From positions 1 through 41,450 of the forward strand of contig CALFNW010000047.1 in NCBI GenBank assembly GCA_937902275.1: a stretch of DNA of 41,450 nucleotides, written 5' to 3'. Of the stretch, positions 27,895 through 35,080 are shown one piece after another. The stretch is from UBA4717 sp002404395 (GTDB lineage: Bacteria; Bacillota; Clostridia; Oscillospirales; CAG-272). Each line of letters begins with the position of its first letter. Positions within the stretch are counted from its first letter, which is position 1. The position numbers and the translations under genes are program-made. The notes under the pieces are model-generated. The model searched no databases and was not told the DNA's origin. It saw only the letters and a list, made by a program, of their open reading frames with translations.

Positions 27895-28218
27895 TTATTC
27901 ACCCCATACTTCCTTTGCCAGATTAAAGACCGCCCATGCTTTGGGCCAGCCGGCATAAAATGCCGTATGCGTAACGATCGCCGCAATTTCCTTTTGCGTC
28001 ACGCCGTTGTTTTTGGCATTCTGCAAATGATATTTAAGCGATGAATCGGTGATCCCCTGCGCCATGAGCGCAACCACGGTTATTATGCATCTCGTTTTTG
28101 TGTCAATATCCTCATTGTTCCAATTTTCGCCGAAAAGAATGTCGTCATTGAAATGTGCAAAGTCGGGCGCAAATTTTCCGAGGGCATCGCGGCCTGCGGT
28201 CTGCGTGATCTTTTTCAT
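27895..28218 (-). CDS. Carboxymuconolactone decarboxylase-like protein
   Basis: 107 residues, an all-helical AhpD/CMD-fold protein (ITVVALMAQGITDSSLKYHLQNAKNNGVTQKEIAAIVTHTAFYAGWPKAWAVFN). The AhpD-type CxxC pair is absent (only one Cys, TKTRCIITV), so a peroxidase-reductase role like AhpD is unlikely. Small proteins of this type often sit with aldo/keto reductases in clostridia, with unknown activity. AGGAAAGGAA precedes the start. It is the first gene of the two-gene operon. Confidence 0.9.
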   Translation of the reverse strand: MKKITQTAGRDALGKFAPDFAHFNDDILFGENWNNEDIDTKTRCIITVVALMAQGITDSSLKYHLQNAKNNGVTQKEIAAIVTHTAFYAGWPKAWAVFNLAKEVWGE

Positions 28219-28401
28219 AAACTCAAATTCCTTTCCTGATTGAATTTTCTTATTTCATAATTTTGCGCTGTTACAATAAAAATATGTTAAGCCAAATCAA
28301 AAACGCTCACGCCGGTTTATTTGATATGCAGAGTTCGGGCTGGCTCAAGTCCGGATTCGCGGATCTTTGCTTTTCAAACGGCTTTACCGACGCGACAGAC
28401 C

Positions 28402-28437
28402 AAAATGGGAAAACCGAAAACTCGGTTTTCCCATTTT
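28402..28437. terminator. Bidirectional terminator after the rubrerythrin remnant
   Basis: 16-bp perfect stem AAAATGGGAAAACCGA with its complement around an AAAC loop, followed by TTTTTATTAT on the plus strand. On the minus strand it begins 11 bases after the stop of the rubrerythrin remnant and looks like that gene's own terminator. Confidence 0.92.
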
Positions 28438-28447
28438 TATTATGTGC

Positions 28448-28524
28448 TTATTTGCCGAAGTATCTCTTGAGCATACCTTCAAAGCCTTTTCCGTGTCTTG
28501 CCTCGTCTTGAAACCGCATTTTGA
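28448..28524 (-). pseudogene. 3' fragment of an NADH peroxidase/rubrerythrin-type gene (element junction)
   Basis: On the minus strand the last codons read MRFQDEARHGKGFEGMLKRY then FGK and stop. DEARHGKAFEGLLKRYFGK-like ends are characteristic of clostridial rubrerythrin/NADH peroxidases. Upstream of DEARHG the similarity ends and AT-rich mobile-element sequence begins, with no start codon context. The fragment has kept its own terminator. The reading is that an element inserted at the 3' end of the gene and left this displaced tail. Confidence 0.8.
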
Positions 28525-28576
28525 AAGTGCCCGTAGATACTGCGTTTCGGCAGTTTTTCTCACTGTGGATTTTATA

Positions 28577-28614
28577 ATTTCCCACGGATTTCCCACGTGA
28601 TTTTCATTTCCCAC
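28577..28614. repeat. Three ATTTCCCAC direct repeats near the element end
   Basis: Exact ATTTCCCAC at 28577-28585, 28588-28596 and 28606-28614, between the rubrerythrin fragment and the excisionase-like gene. The place and spacing suit arm-type binding sites for an integrase or excisionase; the binding protein is inferred. Confidence 0.7.
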
Positions 28615-28632
28615 AAAGGTGTTATAAGTACC

Positions 28633-28872
28633 TTATTTTACCGGCTTTGTGGCTAATATTTCATCGAAGTTCAATCCGTCATTTTTTTCTAAGAATTCTA
28701 TCAAAGCCTGCCTGGTTACTTTTCTGCATCCTAATTTGGTTGAACGCAACAAACCTTTATTAATCAAGGCGTAGACATAATTCTTATTAACTTTAAGTAG
28801 TCCTGCTACCTCTTTTATAGTATACACTAAATCTTCGTTTTTGTCAATGATTTTGGTGCTTTTTTGCGTCAT
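28633..28872 (-). CDS. Excisionase-like HTH (MerR-type winged helix) protein
   Basis: 79 residues with an HTH_17/excisionase fold: LVYTIKEVAGLLKVNKNYVYALINKGLLRSTKLGCRKVTRQALIEFLEKND. Proteins of this form bend DNA at element ends to favour excision. It starts directly after the stop of the upstream sigma-like gene (TAAATG), with GAGGAGG as ribosome site, and lies next to the presumed attachment end. Normally an integrase gene would follow; here none does. Confidence 0.85.
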   Translation of the reverse strand: MTQKSTKIIDKNEDLVYTIKEVAGLLKVNKNYVYALINKGLLRSTKLGCRKVTRQALIEFLEKNDGLNFDEILATKPVK

Positions 28873-29247
28873 TTATTTTACCTCCTCATACTTCAATATG
28901 CCATAGTGAAAATAATGGCTAAATTCTTTCCTGAGTTTTTTCAATGCACTGTTCTTTTGCACATATAAGCTATTCATATTTGTATCCAATAAAAAAGCTA
29001 TCTCTAATAGCGTAATATCATTTAAAACATTTAAGATGATAATTATACGCTCTATTTTCGATAGTTTTAGAAGTGCTTCGATTATTATGGAATTGTCAAT
29101 TGTATAATACAAGATATGTATTGCTATTTTATCAAAAATTTTTCTGCTTTCTATACTTAAATCCTTTTCCGTAAAGGATAAGTTCAGATTATTTTCGTGT
29201 TCGTTGTTCTGATACCAAGAAGTAATTATATATAGTAAACTAAACAT
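28873..29247 (-). CDS. Sigma-factor region 4-like regulator
   Basis: 124 residues. The C-terminal half resembles sigma region 4 with an HTH (LLKLSKIERIIIILNVLNDITLLEIAFLLDTNMNSLYVQKNSALKKLRKEF). The N-terminal half is Ile/Lys-rich and shows no clear region 2. Small sigma-like proteins sit before xis in Tn916-family elements and regulate them. The base composition is far more AT-rich than the neighbouring host genes. GGAAGGTG precedes the start. Confidence 0.75.
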   Translation of the reverse strand: MFSLLYIITSWYQNNEHENNLNLSFTEKDLSIESRKIFDKIAIHILYYTIDNSIIIEALLKLSKIERIIIILNVLNDITLLEIAFLLDTNMNSLYVQKNSALKKLRKEFSHYFHYGILKYEEVK

Positions 29248-29636
29248 ATTTTTTTCACCTTCCGTTCATAGTATGTATCGTGTACCGTCTTGTGGACAAA
29301 ATTCCTTCCCCGACGCTCGTAGCTTGCGAGTCCATAGAAATTTCATCTCTCCGCCTTCACTGTGGCCGAGCTGCGTTTTACAGAAGTATCATTATACCTC
29401 CTGTTGTGTCATGGCGAAATACGGTTGCAAGCCGTATATTATTACTCTTGGTTCTGCCTGCCGGGCAGACGGATAGCCGCTATCAACAGAAGAATGTATC
29501 GGTTCGGACAATATTCTGTTTTCAAAGATCAGGAGATGTCTTCACCTATAAGAACAACGGTTTTTTATATAATCTAATCGGTATTAGAAAATTTTTTATA
29601 AAGTTTGAGCAGCCCTCTTTCGAGAGCTGCTCTGTG
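29248..29636. other. 389-base gap in the mobile element with dyads but no convincing gene
   Basis: Open frames here lack ribosome sites and family resemblance. The hairpin GAGCAGC-CTC...GAG-GCTGCTC at 29607-29632 lies just after the next gene's stop on the minus strand and could end its transcript, though its T-tract is weak. Other short dyads are CTCG...CGAG near 29317 and a CTGCC/GGCAG palindrome near 29456. No origin of transfer can be assigned. Confidence 0.5.
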
Positions 29637-29828
29637 TTAAATAGAGAACTTACCGATGTTTAAAGCTATATGCATTAAAATATACTGTCTCAAATCCTCA
29701 TCAAGCTTTCCGTCAACGATAGAATATCGGTCGATAAGCGGAGAATACTGTTCCAATATTATTTCAAGTGCGTAATGTTCTCCGGCAACTGCTGCCGTCA
29801 GTATGTTTCTAAATTCGATATTGGTCAT
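29637..29828 (-). CDS. Small HTH-domain protein (Tn916 orf8-like)
   Basis: 63 residues (MTNIEFRNILTAAVAGEHYALEIILEQYSPLIDRYS, then DEDLRQYILMHIALNIGKF). This is the short helical protein that accompanies the sigma factor in Tn916-like elements and resembles sigma region 2 at its start. Its ATG overlaps the sigma gene's stop by four bases (ATGA), so translation is coupled. Confidence 0.8.
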   Translation of the reverse strand: MTNIEFRNILTAAVAGEHYALEIILEQYSPLIDRYSIVDGKLDEDLRQYILMHIALNIGKFSI

Positions 29829-30235
29829 GACTGCTCACCATCCTTATCAAGCTCATTTCTCAAAGCCTTTAATGCCTTATACCTCTGGTTATAGACATAT
29901 TGCGGTGAACAGTTTAGCTTTTTTGATATTTCATCCGGACTTATGTTTTCTACAAACAACATAGTCAGGATACGTTTACGCATAAGTGGCAGTTTTGAAA
30001 AGGCCTCTGCAAGTCTTTCTTCCTCAAACTCAAATTCTGATTTCGTATATACATCGGCGGCTAAATTCTGTGCCGGCAATGCTGATTCCGGTATTTCTTC
30101 CAGATATAGAGTAGGAGGTTGCCTTTTGAGTCTTTTTATGTAATTGATTTTTGCATTTCTGACAACCTTTTTAAGCCAAACCGTAAATCTGCCTTTCAGT
30201 TCATCGTGATTTTTGTATTCCTCTGTATGGTGCAT
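29825..30235 (-). CDS. Sigma-70 family protein (Tn916 orf7-like)
   Basis: 136 residues. The frame is open upstream to 30313, but a GGAGG seven bases before the ATG at 30235 (MHHTEEYKN) sets the start there. The N-terminal half resembles region 2 (RFTVWLKKVVRNAKINYIKRLKRQ). The C-terminal half is a region 4 HTH (AFSKLPLMRKRILTMLFVENISPDEISKKLNCSPQYVYNQRYKALKALRNEL). In Tn916-family elements this type drives the excision module. It is followed by its coupled HTH partner. Repeated CATACCAC motifs and a dyad lie just upstream (30249-30299). Confidence 0.87.
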   Translation of the reverse strand: MHHTEEYKNHDELKGRFTVWLKKVVRNAKINYIKRLKRQPPTLYLEEIPESALPAQNLAADVYTKSEFEFEEERLAEAFSKLPLMRKRILTMLFVENISPDEISKKLNCSPQYVYNQRYKALKALRNELDKDGEQS

Positions 30236-30248
30236 TGCTATACCTCCG

Positions 30249-30299
30249 TTTGGCATACCACCATAGCAGGGATACAACATACCACGATGGTATGCTGTG
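30249..30299. promoter_or_regulatory. Repeat/dyad cluster upstream of the sigma-like gene
   Basis: GCATACCACCATAGCA is followed 9 bases later by ACATACCACGATGGTATG, itself an inverted repeat (CATACC/GGTATG). This is operator-like in form. The nearby XRE protein or the sigma factor itself could bind here. Confidence 0.45.
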
Positions 30300-30516
30300 A
30301 TTTTTAATTTCATAAGTACCGCTTGTAATCACAGGGATCAGAACATCGGAATCACCCCCTTTGCAATAAAATAAAAAACGACCATATTGCGTATAAGCGC
30401 AACATAGCCGTAAAAGACAATAAAAAGCTAAGGTAACATATGTAATACCTTTATATAATAACAAGCATAATGTTATTTTTCTGTTAGCAGCATCTCCTAA
30501 ACATAGTTAATTCCCC

Positions 30517-30864
30517 TTATCTTTTTTTGGTTTGTATAATATAATTCATTGATTCAACAACATTTTTGATACTTTCACACACAACAACCCGCTCTTTGAC
30601 AGGAAAAGTATTTATAATATCTGCAACCTCGTTCAGATACACTTTTTCCGGGTACAAATAATTCTCAACCATCAACTGATCTATCGTAACACCCAATGAA
30701 TTTGCAATTTTAACTGCAATATCCAAACTCGGTTTATTATTTCCGTTTTCTATGTGGCCAATATGACCTATACTGCAATCACACATTTCGGCAAGGCTTT
30801 CTTGAGTCATATTTGCAATCTTTCTATACTTTCTAACATTTTCACCAAAAACTACATAATCCAT
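30517..30864 (-). CDS. XRE-family transcriptional regulator
   Basis: 115 residues. Residues 7-62 form a Cro/cI-type HTH (GENVRKYRKIANMTQESLAEMCDCSIGHIGHIENGNNKPSLDIAVKIANSLGVTID), and a short helical tail may serve for dimerisation. GAGGAG precedes the ATG. Such a repressor typically holds an integrated element silent, by analogy with ImmR- and cI-like proteins. A 280-base gap separates it from the sigma gene, with a dyad GGTAACATATGTAATACC at 30432-30449 that may be its operator. The role is inferred from position. Confidence 0.9.
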   Translation of the reverse strand: MDYVVFGENVRKYRKIANMTQESLAEMCDCSIGHIGHIENGNNKPSLDIAVKIANSLGVTIDQLMVENYLYPEKVYLNEVADIINTFPVKERVVVCESIKNVVESMNYIIQTKKR

Positions 30865-30989
30865 TTTGTTCGTCTCCTCATAATATATTTTACTATAACA
30901 GACCGTAATTTTGAAGAAAGTACAAAGCGGATTTATGCTCTGTCAGTAGAATTTAAGCTATATTTAACATATAAACTGCTTAAAAAGAC

Positions 30990-31023
30990 AGATAAGCCCA
31001 CCGACAGTGCAGTAGGCTTATCT
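30990..31023 (-). terminator. Terminator after the partition pair
   Basis: AGATAAGCC pairs with GGCTTATCT around a 16-base loop, followed by GTCTTTTT on the minus strand, just after the stop of the ParR-like gene. Confidence 0.85.
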
Positions 31024-31031
31024 ATTAAGCG

Positions 31032-31388
31032 TTAAAACAAATTTATATTTTCAAGCATTTTTGCAACATCTTCCTCCAAACTTTCCTTATCTATTTTCTC
31101 ACTCTCCGTTCCGATTTCATTAGAAATATGTGCGGAAGATAGCTTTTCATCTATTAACTTACGAATAAATTCTTCAACCTTTTCCCAATCATAGCCTGTT
31201 GCTCTGATTTCTATTTTACAGCTTTCTTCCGATAACTGAGGATGTTTTTGCAAATATTCCGTCAAAGCACTGATGATCACGCGGCTTTTTTTGTTTCCCA
31301 GTCTTTCAAGTAGTTCTCCGATTTGCATATTTTCGGGAGTATCTGAGCTGAATTGCAGGGAAAATCGGTATTTGCCATCTTTTTTCAT
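31032..31388 (-). CDS. ParR-like partition adaptor (putative)
   Basis: 118 residues. The N-terminal half has a ribbon-helix-helix look (KYRFSLQFSSDTPENMQIGELLERLGNKKSRVIISALTEYLQKHP), as in CopG/ParR DNA-binding adaptors. The C-terminal half is acidic and helical and ends ...DVAKMLENINLF, which could be the tail that contacts the filament. It overlaps the ParM-like gene by four bases. In type II partition systems the adaptor binds the centromere and links it to the actin-like filament. The assignment rests mainly on partner and shape. Confidence 0.75.
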   Translation of the reverse strand: MKKDGKYRFSLQFSSDTPENMQIGELLERLGNKKSRVIISALTEYLQKHPQLSEESCKIEIRATGYDWEKVEEFIRKLIDEKLSSAHISNEIGTESEKIDKESLEEDVAKMLENINLF

Positions 31389-32326
31389 GCTAACCCCTCC
31401 GAACCGGGTGCTTGCGTTAAGATATGTAATTTCTGATTACCGAGCATTTCGTATCCCAAGGCATTTGCATTTGGATTATCAACAAAATCCGCTTTCGCTA
31501 CCAACGGGGACTGCTCTAAAAACGGTCGCAGCAGGATACTTCCGCCGCCGATAAATATAGCAGGATTTGAACGCAAGTCAACCTGAAGCTCTCGCAGTTG
31601 ATTCAAAATATTATCGGCATGCAACTTTGTAGCACCGCAAATTGTCTGTTTTACATCATCAGGTAGAATGGTATCCGCGCCGGTAAGAACCGCACTGATG
31701 TGTTCATCTTCTATAAGCATATCATGCAATGCACTTACTTTACGCATAATTTCGTTGTTCATCGTGATAATACCGGTTTCAAGACTGCGGCAGAATTGCA
31801 AGTCCGGTTTACCGTTTTTAAGAAGCAAAACATCTGTCGTATAACCGCCGATGTCTATTACAAATACTCTCAGTGTATTTACAATCTTGCTGCTGTTGGG
31901 AACAACTGCCGCAAAAGCCTGCGGAAATACCATTACATGATCTATTATGATATTATAAGGCTTGTCTTTATATGCAAACTTTATCAAATCCCGATTCTTA
32001 AAGTAATCGGCAAATTTTTCTTTCAAAGCACCGTAATGCTCAGGCGGCAGGCCGATACTTAAATCTATCTTCTGTATTCCGGTTCCACTGCCGTGTGCCT
32101 CAAGCTCTTTTGCAATCGCAAATAAAGACAGAATAAAATAACGCTCATCCCGTGTTTTATCCCGCATATAATTTAACCTTTTGCCGGAAAGAGTCCAATA
32201 CCGACCTGCGTATTCAATAATTTCATCTGTAAGCGGCGGCTTAACCGTGTGTTCGGATAGACCTGACACAAATGAAAAAGACGGTGTTTTAACGGCGTAA
32301 TTGCCGTGATCAATGGCTATTAACAT
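31385..32326 (-). CDS. ParM/StbA-like actin-family ATPase
   Basis: 313 residues. Actin-fold nucleotide motifs are visible: phosphate-1 LIAIDHGNYAVKTP, phosphate-2 VFVIDIGGYTTDVLLLKNG near residue 165, and adenosine motif AIFIGGGSILLRPF near residue 265. This fits ParM-type plasmid segregation ATPases, which form filaments that push copies apart. GGAGG precedes the ATG. A partition system on an integrated element suggests that the circular form can persist or replicate for a while. The upstream repeats at 32369-32400 are the candidate centromere. Confidence 0.9.
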   Translation of the reverse strand: MLIAIDHGNYAVKTPSFSFVSGLSEHTVKPPLTDEIIEYAGRYWTLSGKRLNYMRDKTRDERYFILSLFAIAKELEAHGSGTGIQKIDLSIGLPPEHYGALKEKFADYFKNRDLIKFAYKDKPYNIIIDHVMVFPQAFAAVVPNSSKIVNTLRVFVIDIGGYTTDVLLLKNGKPDLQFCRSLETGIITMNNEIMRKVSALHDMLIEDEHISAVLTGADTILPDDVKQTICGATKLHADNILNQLRELQVDLRSNPAIFIGGGSILLRPFLEQSPLVAKADFVDNPNANALGYEMLGNQKLHILTQAPGSEGLA

Positions 32327-32356
32327 AATAAAACCTCCAAATTTATTTTATATACT

Positions 32357-32400
32357 ATTACACGAAACCAAATGCGTATTTACAACTCAAATGCGTATTT
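32357..32400 (-). promoter_or_regulatory. Candidate parC/operator and promoter of the partition operon
   Basis: Two exact CAAATGCGTATTT repeats at 32369-32381 and 32388-32400, 19 bases apart. On the minus strand a TTGTAA (32385-32380), 17 bases, TGTAAT (32362-32357) promoter can be drawn with one repeat inside the spacer. In known type II systems the adaptor binds repeats within the partition promoter. Confidence 0.55.
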
Positions 32401-32414
32401 TCATTAAAAAACAT

Positions 32415-32449
32415 ATAAAAAAGAGGCGAGCATAATACCCACCTCTTCA
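32415..32449 (-). terminator. Terminator after the toxin gene
   Basis: AAGAGG pairs with CCTCTT around a 15-base loop, followed by TTTTTATATG on the minus strand, about 20 bases past the PIN gene stop. Confidence 0.8.
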
Positions 32450-32465
32450 TTGGTTTACTTGGCTT

Positions 32466-32873
32466 TCATAGGCGTTCCAAAAGTTCAGACGGCTTTATAG
32501 CCGTAACTTTACTGCCTGAGAAGTCCTTAATATTTCTTGTAACAATATAATCTGCTTTAATTCTGGACGCACAAACACTTTGGAGCGCATCTTCGTAGTC
32601 GTCAAACCCGAGCTTGACAGCTTTTGTTAAATCTGAGCTTTTCAAATCCGCTATTGTAAAAATAAGTGAGAGCTTTTCAAGAATGTCACTTATTTTATCT
32701 GCATCAAGCTCTTTTCTCATAATATAGATTATGTTTGGAATTGAAAGTGCAGATATATATCCTGTTATTTTGTTAACTTCGCATAATCTGAATACTTTCT
32801 GAGCATCTTCGACAAACGGTAATCTGTTGCACAAAACATCAAGAATGACATTTGTATCAATCAGCACTTTCAT
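32466..32873 (-). CDS. PIN-domain toxin (VapC-like)
   Basis: 135-residue PIN-fold ribonuclease of the PIN_3 kind. Acidic metal-binding residues are at MKVLIDTNVILDVL (first Asp), the Glu-rich FVEDAQKVF region, LGFDDYEDALQ, and the closing IVTRNIKDF. VapC-type toxins cleave tRNA or rRNA. The gene overlaps the antitoxin stop by 17 bases, a typical arrangement that couples translation. The pair probably stabilises the mobile element by killing or arresting cells that lose it. Confidence 0.92.
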   Translation of the reverse strand: MKVLIDTNVILDVLCNRLPFVEDAQKVFRLCEVNKITGYISALSIPNIIYIMRKELDADKISDILEKLSLIFTIADLKSSDLTKAVKLGFDDYEDALQSVCASRIKADYIVTRNIKDFSGSKVTAIKPSELLERL

Positions 32874-33090
32874 ATTTGCTCATCCTTTCCGCTTTCATTT
32901 TCTTGTCATCATAATCATTTTTTAAGACACCTACCAGAGAGTCGGAAAGAAATGAAACGGTTTTATCATGCGATATAAGTCTTGCCATTTCCAGACCATT
33001 ACGCAGGATAATGACTTCTTCGCCTGTTTGTACCAATTGAAGATACTTGCCGAAATTATTTTGGATATCAGTTGCAGTTACAGTTGTCAT
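32857..33090 (-). CDS. Phd/YefM-family antitoxin
   Basis: 77 residues: MTTVTATDIQNNFGKYLQLVQTGEEVIILRNGLEMARLISHD, the N-terminal Phd DNA-binding fold, followed by a flexible charged tail that should wrap the toxin. Proteins of this family neutralise the toxin and repress their own promoter, here the repeat-rich region at 33110-33185. Confidence 0.93.
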   Translation of the reverse strand: MTTVTATDIQNNFGKYLQLVQTGEEVIILRNGLEMARLISHDKTVSFLSDSLVGVLKNDYDDKKMKAERMSKYESAD

Positions 33091-33109
33091 ATAAAACGCC
33101 TCCTTTATT

Positions 33110-33185
33110 GGCTAATATTATTATACACTATTTTAGCTAATATGTCAAGAGTTTAGCTAAAATACTTTGTATTTATTTTGGCTAA
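33110..33185 (-). promoter_or_regulatory. Autoregulated promoter of the toxin-antitoxin pair
   Basis: On the minus strand TTGACA (33148-33143), 17 bases, TATAAT (33125-33120), a perfect consensus. The palindrome TTAGCTAA occurs at 33133-33140 (inside the spacer) and 33153-33160 (just upstream of -35). GGCTAA half-sites flank at 33110 and 33180. This is the expected layout for Phd-type operators. Confidence 0.88.
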
Positions 33186-33206
33186 TTATTTTGGATTTAT
33201 ACTTTA

Positions 33207-34268
33207 TTATTGATAACGCATAAGAAAAGCGTGTATATAATCATCAAGCCCTTTGTATTCGGGATTCCACAGATATGTTCCGAACGGAATACCGATTTCA
33301 CCAAGAAGTGATGATAAATCTGCGAAGGCTTTTTGAACATTCGGATTTGTAAGATAATCCATATCAAAAGCCGTCATAAGTTCTCTGACACCGAGTTCAC
33401 GGAGTCTTATAACCGTATCCTTCAGCTGCGTCAGTGAATTAACTCCCGGTACAGCAATAACAGAATGACCTGAAAGCTCATGAATAATATCGGCTTTCAT
33501 AGGTCCTTCCGTTATCAGCATAAAAGAGCGTATCGGACCTGCAATATGAGTCCAGCCTTCAGCATGCCGTCCGTCTTTTCTATCCACACTGGAAAACCAA
33601 CGGAACTTTCTTTTTTGAACATTATCACGCCGTATTTGCATCGCTTGAATTTTTCTATGCTCATCGCAGACCGGAATTAAGATTCCTCTTTGTTCGTTTA
33701 CAAAAGTCCAATCATTGTTATCCAACCGATAAAACCCGGGAACACCCGAAGGGTTCAATCCTTCATCTGTAATCTTTTTTGCTATTGCTGTCATACCGAC
33801 AGCCGGTGTGGATTTGTAACCCAGCCGTGCAATAGCATCTTCGTTTAATCCGCGATTAAGCAAATTATCCTTGTGATCGGACGCCAATGTCAGTTTAGAC
33901 AACAGCGAAGAATATACCAAATGTCGCATTTCAATATCAGCAAGAGGGCTTTCCAAATCCGGAATATCCACAGAACCAATATACTTTGGTTTATGCTCTG
34001 TTTTTTCATGCGGCTCTGTTCGATTTATAAGGTCATCAATAACCTTATCTCTCGGCACGCCCGAAAACAATGAGTATAAATCAAAAATACCGCCGTGTTC
34101 GCCACATTTCGGGCATCTGTAAACCTCTTTTTTTAGGTTAATATTCAAATGTTTTTGCTTTGGTTTTGTATCGCAATATGGGCAGCTTATATTATATGAG
34201 CTGCGTCCGTTTCGCGGCATAGGCAACCCGAGTATGGATATAACCTCAAGCATACTGAATCGTCTCAT
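33207..34268 (-). CDS. DNA primase-like protein (CHC2 zinc finger plus Toprim)
   Basis: 353 residues. Residues ~28-60 form a zinc-binding module (CPYCDTKPKQKHLNINL...YRCPKCGEHGGIFDLY) as in DnaG. A Toprim-like domain lies in the C-terminal part (FMLITEGPMKADIIHEL with the Glu, VIAVPGVNS, LMTAFDMDYLTNPNV with the Asp pair, and KGLDDYIHAFL). A full DnaG RNA-polymerase core with helicase-interaction domain is not seen, so it is an element-type primase that may start replication of the circular or transferred form. It is not tightly linked to the upstream gene (54-base gap). Confidence 0.87.
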   Translation of the reverse strand: MRRFSMLEVISILGLPMPRNGRSSYNISCPYCDTKPKQKHLNINLKKEVYRCPKCGEHGGIFDLYSLFSGVPRDKVIDDLINRTEPHEKTEHKPKYIGSVDIPDLESPLADIEMRHLVYSSLLSKLTLASDHKDNLLNRGLNEDAIARLGYKSTPAVGMTAIAKKITDEGLNPSGVPGFYRLDNNDWTFVNEQRGILIPVCDEHRKIQAMQIRRDNVQKRKFRWFSSVDRKDGRHAEGWTHIAGPIRSFMLITEGPMKADIIHELSGHSVIAVPGVNSLTQLKDTVIRLRELGVRELMTAFDMDYLTNPNVQKAFADLSSLLGEIGIPFGTYLWNPEYKGLDDYIHAFLMRYQ

Positions 34269-34321
34269 TTCGTCCTCCTTTCCGAGAGTGGCATAATGCC
34301 ACCCTCGTATTTTGACTTGCT

Positions 34322-35080
34322 TTATTCATTGTTCTCGCTCAGCGCATGCTCGCATATCAACTTTGCAGCCTCGCTGATTTCCGGATTGCCTTTGTATTTG
34401 TTTGCAACCCACACCAGAGCATGGGGATCTACCGTAAGAACTTCTGCTAAGGTTTTACCGCTGTATTTCGTTATAGGGCATAGTGTCTGATATGCCTTTT
34501 CAAGTTTTTCCGCATCAGTCAGTTCTGCCGTATATTCTTCAGCAGTATACGGTTCTTCATTTCCCGGGTTCTGTGGGGAATCGGTGTCAGGAACCGTATT
34601 CTCTGTGCTTGTGGGAGTTCGTTCAAACTCATTCGGAGTAACCGGATCAAAGTCTTCGCCGGCAATCTGAAATTGCAAACCGAATCCGGCATTGCGAAGA
34701 GCAATGCCGATTGCGGCTGTCTGCGCCCACTCTCTCGGAGAAACAGATGGCTTGTCTTCGGAATATGTTCGCGATGCCGACGCTTCGGAAAGATAGCAAT
34801 CGACCGGATCCTTATAATTTGCATATATTCTCGCCTTTGCAACAAAATGTTCCTTCTCTTTCGTTACCTGAACGGCAATTTTATTTTCAGGATATTTCAT
34901 CTTGAACCATGCAATCTGAATTACAACGGGCAGGCGCTTCGTTGTTTCGCCTGTTTTCAGATCCGTATAATCCACTGCGAATACAGTAGGATCAAATCCT
35001 TCAACCGCATTGATTTTTTCAATCATTTCCTTTGCTCTTTGTATAGCAATAGTTTCATTCGAGTTATTCTGACTCATCAT
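34322..35080 (-). CDS. Unknown protein with ExoX-like C-terminal module
   Basis: 252 residues. The N-terminal ~150 residues (PVVIQIAWFKMKYPENKIAVQVTKEKEHFVAKARIY, SPREWAQTAAIGIALRNAGFG) vaguely recall single-strand annealing or ssDNA-handling proteins of phages. A linker rich in Pro, Glu and Thr follows. The last ~55 residues (CPITKYSGKTLAEVLTVDPHALVWVANKYKG) fit the short exodeoxyribonuclease-X C-terminal module. Its place in an operon with YqaJ exonuclease and a RecD2-like helicase supports a recombination role, perhaps the annealing partner of YqaJ. This is a guess. The ATG abuts the upstream stop, with GGAGG before it. Confidence 0.75.
   Translation of the reverse strand: MMSQNNSNETIAIQRAKEMIEKINAVEGFDPTVFAVDYTDLKTGETTKRLPVVIQIAWFKMKYPENKIAVQVTKEKEHFVAKARIYANYKDPVDCYLSEASASRTYSEDKPSVSPREWAQTAAIGIALRNAGFGLQFQIAGEDFDPVTPNEFERTPTSTENTVPDTDSPQNPGNEEPYTAEEYTAELTDAEKLEKAYQTLCPITKYSGKTLAEVLTVDPHALVWVANKYKGNPEISEAAKLICEHALSENNE

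Noticed and set aside
28284..28511. Plus-strand frame starting MLSQIKNAHAG before the terminator
   Set aside because: No ribosome site; it runs through the strong terminator at 28402-28437 and into the rubrerythrin remnant.
28384..28614. 76-codon minus-strand frame across the element junction
   Set aside because: It is out of frame with the rubrerythrin tail and reads through the terminator. The DEARHG...RYFGK frame explains the sequence better.
29248..29636. Origin of transfer
   Set aside because: Short dyads are present but there is no relaxase gene in the window and no recognisable nick motif.
29273..29663. Small plus-strand frames in the gap between the two regulator blocks
   Set aside because: No ribosome sites, overlapping frames, no motif, and opposite to the direction of all neighbours.
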